Part shown: in pieces, positions 9,154-17,626 of the stretch
Layout: each line of letters opens with the position of its first letter
Position numbering within the stretch: position 1 is the stretch's first letter
Program-made: the position numbers and the translations under genes
Assembly (NCBI RefSeq): GCF_001767295.1
Contig: NZ_CP014944.1
Coordinates: forward strand, 1,426,001-1,490,000
Source: Colwellia sp. PAMC 20917
GTDB taxonomy: Bacteria; Pseudomonadota; Gammaproteobacteria; Enterobacterales; Alteromonadaceae
Length of the DNA: 64,000 nucleotides
Reading direction: 5' to 3'
The notes under the pieces: generated by a model
Databases searched by the model: none
The model's input: only the letters and a program-made list of their open reading frames with translations
Told to the model about the DNA's origin: nothing

Positions 9154-9280
9154 GGTTATCTCCGAAATTAAGTTTGGGGATAAGATATTGGAGATCGAGA
9201 ATTAGAGACAGATGTCGTTAGCTATAAGCTTACGAACAAGCTTAAAAAAAGTAGTAATAACTTAAATTATCAATAACCAA
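9154..9280. promoter_or_regulatory. Gap between yjbH-like gene and wzz; presumed promoter of the region A operon
   Basis: This AT-rich stretch lies between the terminator of the yjbH-like gene and the IS66-like remnant. It must contain, or share with 9017-9066, the start of the wzz-wecA transcript. I see no convincing -35/-10 pair and no JUMPstart/ops element (GGCGGTAGCG), which many O-antigen operons carry. Confidence 0.35.
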
Positions 9281-9304
9281 AAAAACGGCTATTTAGCCGT
9301 TTTT
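9281..9304 (-). terminator. Intrinsic terminator of the yjbH-like gene
   Basis: AAAAACGGCT-ATTT-AGCCGTTTTT forms a perfect 10-bp stem with a T-run on the minus strand, 75 bases past the stop at 9380. The A/T symmetry would also allow function from the other side. Confidence 0.8.
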
Positions 9305-9379
9305 ATTATCTGTGTAATAATTTATCCCACACCCAGCAACTCAAATGATCACTGGGATTTATTAATAATGGTAAACATA

Positions 9380-11494
9380 TTAACGCGCTTGATAATATGC
9401 CTCTTTTAAGCGATTCGAATTTTCATAAATATATTCACTGCCTAAACGATCACGATTATAAAAGGCACTATCAAGGTTATAAAACTGCTTAGTGTTATCG
9501 CCAGTACCTGGTGTTAGCCTATTCCGGCTTTTCCCAACGAGCGTACTCACTGAATAATTCCACTTAGGCTTGCCTCTTACTTGAAAGTATTTATTATTGT
9601 AATCTTTACGTGGTGTTAACGGTATTGAAAAACCAAGACCAATAAATTGATTAGCTTCTTCGCCATCAATTTTTGTGTTTTTATAGGTTAAATTTAACGA
9701 CACATCACCAAACATTCTCTCTACTTTAAAGATTAAACCTTTATCGCGTTGCCAGTACTTTCCTACTTGTAGTTCAGCAGTCGCATTAAGATGAGCGTTA
9801 TAATATTTATACGTACCAATAAGAACCTCTCTTGGTGCAGGTTCTTTTGGCGATCTACAACGCAAAGCTAAAATATTACACCCCGCGTAAGCCCTGCCTG
9901 TTGGTACTAATTGGTTTTCATATCTTGCAGTGAATAGGTTTAATTTATGAGCACCACCAACACTTTGCCAACGAGCTTCGTTCGCTACATAGTTATAAGT
10001 ATCACGATAGCGACCAAAAAAAGTCATATTTTTTACCGAATACGGTAATGAAAAGGTCTGATGAAAGCTATATTCTTTTAGTCCTGTTGTTTGCTTATCA
10101 TCAGCGAAATATTCACCATCTTCAAAGTTTTTGGTTTCAGCAAACTGTGCAACATGTGCAGCGGTTAAAGCAGCACCAGGCCATAAGGGTAATTCAACGT
10201 GGCTAATTAAGGCTACAGACGCATCAAAGGCGCCAAGCTCTGTACCCACTCTAGAGGCTATTCCAGGCCAAAAGGTAAAGCGTGGTTTTAGCCAAAAATT
10301 ATTGCTATTATCAGCATCATCCGAGGTCAATCGCTCAGTGGCAAAAGTATCGGTTGATATATCAATTTTTAAAGGCTTATCATCTCTTAAGAAGGCATCA
10401 TATTCGGCGATACTACCTTTCACGACTAAAGTTGATATTTCTCGCTCTTTTAGCACTAAAGTAAAATGCGAGTAATTATGATGTATATTTTTGCTGACAA
10501 TCCCTAGAATAACGCCAAGCCCATCTATTTTATTACGGTTATAAATGTGATCTTCAAGTTCTACATAGACCGTATTTACATCAGCTTCAGCAACCCTGAT
10601 TGATTCAAAACCTTCTTTAACCAGTAATTTTCTTAACCGTAATCGTTCAAGTGCACCTGAACGATAATCATCATCTAACTCGATATCATTTATAGCTAAT
10701 GCTACATATTCACCCGTTTGTTCTAATTCACTATCAACTTTACCATGGTTTATCGGCTTACTTTTTGGCTGAGATGGATGAGTACCTGCGTCATAATCAA
10801 GCGGTATAGTTAACCCTACACCATAATAAACATCATCTTTTAATGCCTCGTTACTACTAGAGATAAGTAGTTCAGTCGTTAATTGAATACCGCTGCTCAA
10901 CCACATTTTAGGTGAAGATAAATGCATACCTAATTGAGTATCGGCTGCATCATATTCTGCTGAAAGCTTTACCCATTGATAAGGCTGCCATTCAACACCC
11001 GCAAAAACACCATCAAGGCGCCCTTGGTTTGAGTCGCTTTGTCCGATCCCCAATGAAATATTAACGTCTTCTAGGATGTTTTTTGTCGCCACAGCATACT
11101 TAGCATCAAAAAAGTTTTCCGCGCCACCCAGATCTTGAATACCTACCGCTAAACTAAACCAGTCCTTTGGAATAAAAGGGATTCCTATTTTAATGTTGGC
11201 TGATAGATCAGTTAAACCATCTTTTCCACCGAAATTATAGTCAGCTAATCGTGCTGATACTTCAACATATTCCCATAAACCGACGCCAAAGTTATAATTA
11301 TCACCGTTTCGATAACCATCCCTTGTTTCAACTTGGTTACTGTATTTCAGGTAAAGCGTACCTTCATCAAACAATGTTGCTGTAGGGGTATTTATTAGTC
11401 CGCTATACCCTTGAAAAGACATACTTGCCTCAGGTTCAGCGGCAATAATAAAACAAGGCAGTAAAGCCAATACAAATAAAATACGGTGCTTCAT
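9380..11494 (-). CDS. yjbH: YjbH/WbfB-type outer-membrane exopolysaccharide protein
   Basis: This 704-residue protein belongs to the YjbH family of outer-membrane proteins linked to exopolysaccharide secretion. I chose the ATG at 11494, preceded at proper distance by AGGA. It gives a clean signal peptide (KHRILFVLALLPCFIIAAEP). A frame extension to 11512 would run through the Shine-Dalgarno site. GYSGLINTPTA directly after the signal is characteristic of the family. The rest is rich in alternating beta-strand patterns (FGVGLWEYVEVSARL, ISLGIGQSD), as in a beta barrel. In Vibrio and E. coli, yjbH stands with yjbE/F/G; here it is alone between two polysaccharide regions. Confidence 0.85.
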   Translation of the reverse strand: MKHRILFVLALLPCFIIAAEPEASMSFQGYSGLINTPTATLFDEGTLYLKYSNQVETRDGYRNGDNYNFGVGLWEYVEVSARLADYNFGGKDGLTDLSANIKIGIPFIPKDWFSLAVGIQDLGGAENFFDAKYAVATKNILEDVNISLGIGQSDSNQGRLDGVFAGVEWQPYQWVKLSAEYDAADTQLGMHLSSPKMWLSSGIQLTTELLISSSNEALKDDVYYGVGLTIPLDYDAGTHPSQPKSKPINHGKVDSELEQTGEYVALAINDIELDDDYRSGALERLRLRKLLVKEGFESIRVAEADVNTVYVELEDHIYNRNKIDGLGVILGIVSKNIHHNYSHFTLVLKEREISTLVVKGSIAEYDAFLRDDKPLKIDISTDTFATERLTSDDADNSNNFWLKPRFTFWPGIASRVGTELGAFDASVALISHVELPLWPGAALTAAHVAQFAETKNFEDGEYFADDKQTTGLKEYSFHQTFSLPYSVKNMTFFGRYRDTYNYVANEARWQSVGGAHKLNLFTARYENQLVPTGRAYAGCNILALRCRSPKEPAPREVLIGTYKYYNAHLNATAELQVGKYWQRDKGLIFKVERMFGDVSLNLTYKNTKIDGEEANQFIGLGFSIPLTPRKDYNNKYFQVRGKPKWNYSVSTLVGKSRNRLTPGTGDNTKQFYNLDSAFYNRDRLGSEYIYENSNRLKEAYYQAR

Positions 11495-11617
11495 TTTAAT
11501 AAATCCTAACAAGGTTAATTCTAACTATTGATAATAAGAGGTCGTAGAGCAAAATATCGCCAGGTGCTGCGACACTTGGCTCGACAAAAATCATAGGCTT
11601 TGTGTTGCTATAACTAG

Positions 11618-11655
11618 AAAAAACCATTCTGAGCATTCAACCCCGAATGGCTTTT
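11618..11655 (-). terminator. Intrinsic terminator after the flaA1-like gene
   Basis: On the minus strand AAAAGCCATTC pairs with GAATGG-TTTTTT across a 15-base loop, about 80 bases past the stop at 11733. An alternative inner pairing (GCCATTC/GAATGC) exists. It would end the transcript of the dehydratase gene before yjbH. Confidence 0.6.
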
Positions 11656-11732
11656 AAAACATAGTAACGATAAACATCCACATTTTAATGAGCACTTAAA
11701 CAGCAAGCCATTAGCTTTAAAGTATTGGCGTA

Positions 11733-13673
11733 TTAAGTGACTTTTTTCAACGCGATAATTTCAGCTGTTTTCAACGGCCCTTTTTCTTTTTGTAGCCACA
11801 CTAAATCACATATTCCATCGGTGGGGTTAAATCCTGTTGGGCCCTGAAGCAAGATTTCACGAATTAACTCATGGTCAAATGCATGACAGGCTTTATCGAG
11901 TTTGTTTAGTAAGGGTTCTAGCTCATGCCAATCAAGCATGGCTTCTTGCGCACTCATAATACGCTCATGATTAGTCCCTGAAACGTTATCACCTATAAGA
12001 AGTTCTTCATAAAGCTTCTCACCGGGCCTTAACCCAGTACATTTAATAACAATGTCACCGTTAGGCTTGTTATCAGATTTAACCGAAAAGCCACTCAAGT
12101 GAATAATTTTACAGGCTAGGTCATAAATTTTTACTGGCTCGCCCATATCAAGTACAAATACATCTCCACCTGTGCCCATAGCACCGGCTTGAATAACAAG
12201 TTGAGAGGCTTCAGGTATCGTCATAAAATAACGGGTAATGTCTGGGTGCGTTAACGTTACCGGGCCACCGCCCTTAACTTGCTTTCTAAACAAAGGAACC
12301 ACTGATCCAGACGAACCTAAAACATTACCAAAGCGAACCATACAAAAACGCGTGGTATCTTGTGTTTTAGACAACGCCTGTAGTACCAATTCAGCCACAC
12401 GTTTAGACGTCCCCATGATATTAGTGGGTCTAACGGCTTTATCGGTAGAGATTAATACAAAAGTCTCAACATTGGCATTTATTGCCGCACGCGCTGCATG
12501 ATAAGTACCAAAAACATTATTTCTAACACCTTCAACAACATTATGCTCAACCAATGGTACATGCTTGTATGCGGCAGCATGGTAAACAGTTTGTACGGCA
12601 AAACTTTTCATCACAGTTTCAATGCGATTAACTCTTTGCACTGAGCCCATAATAGGCAATACTTCTACGATTAAACCGTGTGTTAATTTATATTCATTAA
12701 GCTCTTTATCAATGGTATACAAACCAAACTCAGACGACTCAAATAAAACCAGTTTAGCTGGCTTTAGCTGAATAATTTGGCGACATAATTCAGAGCCAAT
12801 AGAGCCACCGGCGCCAGTAACCATAACAACTTTACCCGCGATATTAGCATTCATTAACTCAGGTTTAGGCTCTACTGGGTCGCGGCCTAATAAATCTTCA
12901 ACACCAACATCTTTAAATTCTTCAAGCTTAGCCTTACCATCCAAAACATCCGCCATGCCAGGAATAGTTAATATCTGCACACCAAGTGAATCAATTTTAC
13001 TCAATACTTCTTTACGGCGTGATCTTGAAGCACTGGGCATTGCTAATAATATTTTTTCTATACTTTTACTTTTAATAAGGCTTGGTATTTCCTCGGGGCC
13101 ATAAACATAAATACCTTGAATAACGGTTCTTTGCAATGCAATATCATCATCAACAAAAGCAACTGCATGATATTCAGGCCCCTGTGATAAAGCGGTTGAT
13201 AACTGACGTCCTGCAGAGCCAGCACCATAAATTAAGACTGAGTTTTTTTTATGCCAGCGTGGGTGGCTAATTATCGCTCTTACCGAGACTCTTGAACCAC
13301 CAATCAATATCAAACATAAACTAAAGAAAATGAAAGGAACAGTACGAGGCATAGCCGCTGTAAAGAAGAAAGAAAAACCAATGATTAATACAGCAGAAAA
13401 AACACTGCCTAAGCCAATAGCCCAAATAGCTTGCATATTCATATAACGTAGAACAGCACGATACAGACCTAGTTTTACAAAAACGAGTAAACTAAGCGGC
13501 AATACACAGGAAAAAACTAGCCAGTAATCTTGCTTAAATAGAGGAGAGAAGCTTTCAAGACGCATGAACAATGCTAACCAAAAAGCTAAAAATAAAAATA
13601 CTGAATCTATTAATAGTGAAATGGCGCGCTTATAGGTGCGTGGTAATTTCAAAACTGATTGAATCAAAGTCAC
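11733..13673 (-). CDS. FlaA1/WbpM/CapD-type membrane nucleotide-sugar 4,6-dehydratase
   Basis: The 646-residue protein has four N-terminal membrane helices (about 15-130). A first Rossmann domain follows (VLIYGAGSAGR), then the SDR catalytic domain with VTGAGGSIGSEL and the ISTDKAVRPTNIMGTSKR region. This is the layout of WbpM, which makes UDP-4-keto-6-deoxy-GlcNAc from UDP-GlcNAc. The start is a GTG at 13673 with AAGGAA seven bases upstream. With the sugar transferase and epimerase/reductase at 13951-15418, it could supply UDP-QuiNAc (or UDP-FucNAc) for chain initiation. A terminator at 13759-13778 separates it from those genes, so it probably has its own promoter, which I cannot place with confidence. 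Confidence 0.9.
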   Translation of the reverse strand: MTLIQSVLKLPRTYKRAISLLIDSVFLFLAFWLALFMRLESFSPLFKQDYWLVFSCVLPLSLLVFVKLGLYRAVLRYMNMQAIWAIGLGSVFSAVLIIGFSFFFTAAMPRTVPFIFFSLCLILIGGSRVSVRAIISHPRWHKKNSVLIYGAGSAGRQLSTALSQGPEYHAVAFVDDDIALQRTVIQGIYVYGPEEIPSLIKSKSIEKILLAMPSASRSRRKEVLSKIDSLGVQILTIPGMADVLDGKAKLEEFKDVGVEDLLGRDPVEPKPELMNANIAGKVVMVTGAGGSIGSELCRQIIQLKPAKLVLFESSEFGLYTIDKELNEYKLTHGLIVEVLPIMGSVQRVNRIETVMKSFAVQTVYHAAAYKHVPLVEHNVVEGVRNNVFGTYHAARAAINANVETFVLISTDKAVRPTNIMGTSKRVAELVLQALSKTQDTTRFCMVRFGNVLGSSGSVVPLFRKQVKGGGPVTLTHPDITRYFMTIPEASQLVIQAGAMGTGGDVFVLDMGEPVKIYDLACKIIHLSGFSVKSDNKPNGDIVIKCTGLRPGEKLYEELLIGDNVSGTNHERIMSAQEAMLDWHELEPLLNKLDKACHAFDHELIREILLQGPTGFNPTDGICDLVWLQKEKGPLKTAEIIALKKVT

Positions 13674-13758
13674 TAACTAATTCCTTTTATAAATTAAAAT
13701 ACATTATCCTTTACAGAGTGGCGTAGTATAAACTAAAAAAACCAAAATTTAACTGAAA

Positions 13759-13778
13759 AAATGCACATGTGTGCATTT
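13759..13778 (-). terminator. Intrinsic terminator at the end of the region B transcript
   Basis: AAATGCACA-CA-TGTGCATTT followed by further T residues on the minus strand is a near-perfect palindrome directly at the TAA of the read-through frame 13777-13950. It probably ends the long transcript that comes from wza. Confidence 0.6.
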
Positions 13779-13950
13779 ATACAACCATTAACTTTCTTCG
13801 TTCAAGAGCTCTAAAGGCATGTTCCAATCTATGAACAATTTTAATATGTTTTAGTTTGTAACGCTTACTCTCCTGAATAAAAAAACCATAACTAGAATAA
13901 AATAGGAACCCGATTAACAAACTCCAAGGATGATTATCATGAGGCCAACA
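13777..13950 (-). pseudogene. Open frame following the sugar-transferase stop, possible gene remnant
   Basis: After the TAG of the priming transferase, the same frame stays open for 57 codons to a TAA that coincides with an intrinsic terminator. The peptide (WPHDNHPWSLLIGFLF..., ending HAFRALERRKLMVV) has a hydrophobic segment followed by a basic, helix-prone tail. It lacks a start codon with a ribosome site. It could be the C-terminal remnant of a deleted gene, a read-through extension, or chance. I do not recognise the family. Confidence 0.3.
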
Positions 13951-14505
13951 CTAACTACCCTTAATACGATCACCAGAGCCTTTACCAGTTACGGTTTGCA
14001 AAATAAATTTAAAGTAATTCTTTAAATTTAATTCACTAATCATCTTAGCATCAGTTTTTGCGAGCAGCACCGGTGTCGACATGTCAATGTCATTGACTTG
14101 TGCTTCACCGGTAATTCCGGGACGTACAGCATAAACATTTTTAGCCTCTCGTGCTTCAGTCAACTCTTGCTGATTAAACAAACCAGGGCGAGGACCAACT
14201 AAGCTCATTTCACCTTTTAATACATTCCACAATTGTGGTAACTCATCTAACTTAGTTTTCCGTAGAAAATTACCAAAGGGTGTTATTGATGCAGAGCTTG
14301 CTAAGTGAGTGGCTACTGAAGCGGTATCAACAGACATAGTTCTGAATTTAATTAAGATAAAAGGTTTTTTATTTCGTCCAACACGTTCTTGTCTAAAAAC
14401 AGGTGAGCCCGTATCAAATAAACCAATAATGAATAAAATAACAAAGAAAGGCAATGCACAGGCCAAACCAACCAATGATAAAACAAAATCTATACATCTA
14501 ATCAT
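13951..14505 (-). CDS. Priming sugar transferase, PglC/WbaP-C-terminal type
   Basis: This 184-residue monotopic phosphoglycosyl transferase loads a sugar-1-phosphate onto undecaprenyl phosphate. It has an N-terminal reentrant helix ([19 protein letters not shown]), [35 protein letters not shown], and LVGPRPGLF, then [12 protein letters not shown]. All these motifs are conserved in the PglC/WecP catalytic domain. The short form lacks the four-helix domain of WbaP. It overlaps the upstream epimerase by 8 bases. With the FlaA1-like dehydratase it fits QuiNAc-1-P (or a related 6-deoxy-HexNAc-1-P) initiation of the region B polymer; this substrate is inference. Confidence 0.9.
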   Translation of the reverse strand: MIRCIDFVLSLVGLACALPFFVILFIIGLFDTGSPVFRQERVGRNKKPFILIKFRTMSVDTASVATHLASSASITPFGNFLRKTKLDELPQLWNVLKGEMSLVGPRPGLFNQQELTEAREAKNVYAVRPGITGEAQVNDIDMSTPVLLAKTDAKMISELNLKNYFKFILQTVTGKGSGDRIKGS

Positions 14506-15418
14506 TATTTTTCTCTACGTTTATTAAGTCACTAAGAACATCATCTAACTTTTCTTTTTGATGCCACCCTAAAAGGGTATTAGCCTTTGATGAATCAACT
14601 CTTAAATTTCCAATTAAATTATTAACTAACGTGGACTTCCCCACCATTTTAGCCGTAAGAAACATCAAATGTATTGGAATAGGGACTTGAATTAAGGGCT
14701 TTCCAATTTCTTTGGCAATATTACAGGTTAAATTTTTTATTGATATATATTCTTTGTCCGCAATCACAAACACCTCATTCGCGGCTTTAGGGTGCTTACA
14801 AACCAAATAAATAAAACTACATATATTATTTATAGAAATGAAACTCCTGGCATTGTTTACTAAGCCAAAAGGTACAAATGATAACTTATTAATAATACAA
14901 ATTAATTTATTAAAATTACCTGGGGCACTTGGACCATAAACTATGGCTGGCCTAACTATCACCAACTCCATTTCCGATGAATCAACTAATTTTTTCAACT
15001 TTATTTCAGTCTTAAGTTTTGAATCAGCTTGTGCTCCAACCGGTTCAGGCTCCACATCTTCAGTTAAACTAATATTTTGTGATTTGTTGCCATAAACCCC
15101 AATAGAACTTATATATACAAAACGTTTAACCCCTACCTTTATTGCAGTCCTAGCTAAGTTAATTGTACCTTGAACATTGACTTGGTTATAGTTATCTAAA
15201 GTATATTTATTTGAATGAGCCAACCCAGCCAAATGAACTATACAATTAACATCTGCTAAATTATTAGCAGTAATATCATTTAACGAGTTTATTATAACTT
15301 TATTAAGGTACTCATATTTTCTATTTCGAGTAATTGCAACAATATCAACTTCATTAGAATAATGTTCTATAAACTTGGTTCCTATATAACCACTAGCTCC
15401 TGTTATCGCGACTTTCAC
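14498..15418 (-). CDS. NAD-dependent epimerase/reductase (extended SDR, WbpV/WreQ-like)
   Basis: The 306-residue extended SDR protein has the nucleotide-binding ITGASGYIGT (5-14), HLAGLAHS (62-69) and RFVYISSIGVYG (99-110). The usual active-site tyrosine of YxxxK seems replaced by Gln130 if Lys134 (QADSK) is the lysine. This is unusual and may mark an altered or lost activity, or a misaligned motif. Position next to the PglC-like enzyme suggests 4-reduction or epimerisation of the 4-keto sugar made by the FlaA1-like enzyme. The start is a GTG at 15418 with AAGGTG upstream, inside the end of a small frame (15420-15563). Confidence 0.78.
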   Translation of the reverse strand: MKVAITGASGYIGTKFIEHYSNEVDIVAITRNRKYEYLNKVIINSLNDITANNLADVNCIVHLAGLAHSNKYTLDNYNQVNVQGTINLARTAIKVGVKRFVYISSIGVYGNKSQNISLTEDVEPEPVGAQADSKLKTEIKLKKLVDSSEMELVIVRPAIVYGPSAPGNFNKLICIINKLSFVPFGLVNNARSFISINNICSFIYLVCKHPKAANEVFVIADKEYISIKNLTCNIAKEIGKPLIQVPIPIHLMFLTAKMVGKSTLVNNLIGNLRVDSSKANTLLGWHQKEKLDDVLSDLINVEKNND

Positions 15419-15419
15419 T

Positions 15420-15563
15420 TTATTTCACCTTATTAAAGTTACATATATAAATTAAAATTCCCCGCAACAAGCTGCCTCGCTTATACTCGCCTTTCACTTC
15501 GTGAAAGCGGGGCATTAATCCTTCCATCGACCATAGGTCTAGTTGTTCTTCCTTAAATTCCAT
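15420..15563 (-). CDS. Small open frame of 47 codons over a palindromic element
   Basis: The minus strand opens at ATG 15563 and stops one base before the GTG of the epimerase gene. Its end supplies that gene's ribosome site, so translational coupling is possible. The peptide (MEFKEEQLDLWSMEG... to ...CNFNKVK) is of no family I recognise. The middle is made by a DNA palindrome: CTTTCAC-TTC-GTGAAAG nested beside CCCCGC/GCGGGG arms (15459-15513). The frame may therefore be an accident of an inserted repeat. No clear Shine-Dalgarno stands before its ATG. Confidence 0.3.
   Translation of the reverse strand: MEFKEEQLDLWSMEGLMPRFHEVKGEYKRGSLLRGILIYICNFNKVK
15459..15513. repeat. Nested inverted repeat between GT2 and epimerase genes
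   Basis: Outer arms CCCCGC and GCGGGG enclose an inner hairpin CTTTCAC-TTC-GTGAAAG that is locally more GC-rich than its surroundings. It looks like an inserted palindromic unit. I see no second copy in the window. Confidence 0.5.
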
Positions 15564-15601
15564 TTTATAGTACCCCTTGTACAATTAAACATAATATTAC
15601 T

Positions 15602-16426
15602 TTAAGAGCTCACTCTTAATTTTTTATAAACTTTAGAAACCATATATCCCGGTAATAACCTCACTAGAATACGGGGTAGGATATATTTTAATGAATCGAT
15701 TATTGTAAATTCTTTTAAATATATTGCAGCTTTTAAGAATTTAATTTCATTTTTGAAATATTTGATTCCATTTCTTCTATTACCTAAATCGCCAACACGT
15801 ACAAATACATGGACTTCGTTTACATTTTTTAAGTTCATACCTTTACTAATCATTTTCAACCATAAATAATAATCTTCATGAAAAAGTACGTTTTCATATC
15901 CTTCTACAGCCAACAAGGATTTACGCTTAATACAAACGGTGACATGATTCATCGGGTTTCGCATTTTTGAATAATTAATTATTTCACTTAATTGAGTCGG
16001 TACAACTCGCCTATTTTTCAAATCTCCGGGTTGCTTATTGAATTCTTCTATCTGCGTACCTATAACATCCGTTTCAGGATCATCAGTTATAATTTCAACT
16101 AAGCGCTGAAAACGATTATCTGCGCATATATCATCACTATCCATTCGTACAATATAATCTTGATTACAATATGCAGTCCCTATATTAAGAGCTTTTCCAA
16201 GTCCATTATTTACTTCCGTTTTTGGATTTATAAAATCAATCTTATTTTTTGTAAAATATTCCTTATACTCCTTAATGATGGCTTCTAATTCACTTCCAAC
16301 CTTGCCATCACAAACAAGAACCAATTGTTGATAATATTCAGATTGATGTAACAAACTTTTTAAAGCCAAAGAAAAGTACTTTGGGTTATCCTTACAATAA
16401 ACTGACATTAATACACTAAACGACAT
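15602..16426 (-). CDS. GT2 family glycosyltransferase
   Basis: The 274-residue GT-A enzyme begins FSVLMSVYCKDNP. It has LVCDGKVG at about 38-45, NNGLGKALNIG at about 73-83, and RMDSDDI near 95-101 as the metal-binding DXD site. FHEDYYLWLKM near 183-193 gives the ED motif with catalytic acidic residues. This pattern matches amylovoran/galactosyl-type GT2 enzymes of O-antigen clusters. It lies three bases from the wzy-like gene and probably belongs to the region B operon. The exact donor is unknown. Confidence 0.85.
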   Translation of the reverse strand: MSFSVLMSVYCKDNPKYFSLALKSLLHQSEYYQQLVLVCDGKVGSELEAIIKEYKEYFTKNKIDFINPKTEVNNGLGKALNIGTAYCNQDYIVRMDSDDICADNRFQRLVEIITDDPETDVIGTQIEEFNKQPGDLKNRRVVPTQLSEIINYSKMRNPMNHVTVCIKRKSLLAVEGYENVLFHEDYYLWLKMISKGMNLKNVNEVHVFVRVGDLGNRRNGIKYFKNEIKFLKAAIYLKEFTIIDSLKYILPRILVRLLPGYMVSKVYKKLRVSS

Positions 16427-16429
16427 AAT

Positions 16430-17626
16430 TTACGGCCTTTTAAAATTTAGATTTGTAGCTAAGGGTAATACGAGAATAAAATAAAAAATCAGCCCTGATG
16501 AGTAACCATAAATAGCAGGAGTGAATAAACTAACAACTAAAAAACCCATAAGTATTCCGAACATGTGACGGTTAAATTTTAGTAGTTTATTCGCAGAATA
16601 TACTACTAAAGATAAAAACATGAGTATCCCGACTAAACCCAACTCTACAAAAAGTTGAATTATAAAGCTCTCAGTAGAACCAGATAATAGAACATACTCA
16701 CCTATTTGTTGTCCACCTCGAGAAAACACTCCGATACCGTTACCAAATAAAAAAGAAGGGAATCTACTACCATACTCTATGGCCTCTGACCATATGGGGT
16801 ATGCCGAATACTTGTCAACATTTGCCATAAAATACGAAATTTCAGTGATCCTATCCAACTGTTCTTGGAACACAAGAACAGCCGATATCAACAAAAAGCA
16901 ACTAGCAAAAAGCTGCAAACTTTTGGAAAGAGAAAGGTAACTAAAAACAAAAAAAGTAATCAAAAAGACAAAAAAAGCTTTACTCACTGTTAACGCACCA
17001 GCAAATAAAATCAGACCTTTATACATAAGCATATACTTTGATTTAAATACAAAACTAAATGAGAAGCTAAATGCGAGAAACAATGATAGTGACTGTGGTG
17101 AAGTGATAAAAGAAACAGCTCTTACATTCACATTTTCATTAATAAAAGTGTCTTGGTCTGTGTATATATTATGATTAATTAAACCAAATAAATCTATTGA
17201 TACGTAGGTTTGAATTATAGCACCGACTGCATTTACGCCGCCCAAAAACAATAGGAAATAACTTATCTTTTTGAAGCTTTCATAATTCAAAGTTTTTGAT
17301 AGTACAACAAACCAAAAAAGCGGCATACATATTAAATTAGTAAACCCAATTATCGCTGTTAAATAATTTCCTTTTGTGGAGAAAACCGGAAATAAAAGCA
17401 CCAACAGTACACTGTATAAGAAATACAGAAATAATAAATAGTGCCCAGTGGACATTTTACTTTTAACGCTATATTTCAAAAACATGGGCACAACTGCAAA
17501 AATCAATAAAACTAAAGCATTGGCAATTAACCCATTTAAAACTACAGTAATTGAATTCCGAAAAACTAAAATTAATGAAATTGTATATAAAAGAATATAA
17601 CTTTGTGTTTTTTTTGTTTTATACAT
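16430..17626 (-). CDS. wzy: Wzy-like polysaccharide polymerase (region B)
   Basis: This 398-residue integral membrane protein has roughly ten to twelve predicted spans. A hydrophilic periplasmic loop before the C-terminal helices carries FPSFLFGNGIGVFSRGG, a GxGxG-type segment often seen in Wzy/O-antigen ligase-fold proteins. It overlaps the upstream GT-B gene by 8 bases. It probably polymerises the region B repeat unit in the periplasm and would pair with the Wzx at 21684. The assignment rests on topology and context. Confidence 0.65.
   Translation of the reverse strand: MYKTKKTQSYILLYTISLILVFRNSITVVLNGLIANALVLLIFAVVPMFLKYSVKSKMSTGHYLLFLYFLYSVLLVLLFPVFSTKGNYLTAIIGFTNLICMPLFWFVVLSKTLNYESFKKISYFLLFLGGVNAVGAIIQTYVSIDLFGLINHNIYTDQDTFINENVNVRAVSFITSPQSLSLFLAFSFSFSFVFKSKYMLMYKGLILFAGALTVSKAFFVFLITFFVFSYLSLSKSLQLFASCFLLISAVLVFQEQLDRITEISYFMANVDKYSAYPIWSEAIEYGSRFPSFLFGNGIGVFSRGGQQIGEYVLLSGSTESFIIQLFVELGLVGILMFLSLVVYSANKLLKFNRHMFGILMGFLVVSLFTPAIYGYSSGLIFYFILVLPLATNLNFKRP

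Noticed and set aside
9017-9280. JUMPstart/ops element (RfaH recruitment) upstream of wzz
   Set aside because: The best text on the minus strand, CACGTAGCC, matches only the core GTAGC of GGCGGTAGCGTG. Upstream regions of wza and the SLBB gene show nothing better.
12238-12501. Antisense frame inside the FlaA1-like gene, and similar shadow frames elsewhere
   Set aside because: They lie wholly within well-supported genes on the other strand and show no domain or ribosome site.
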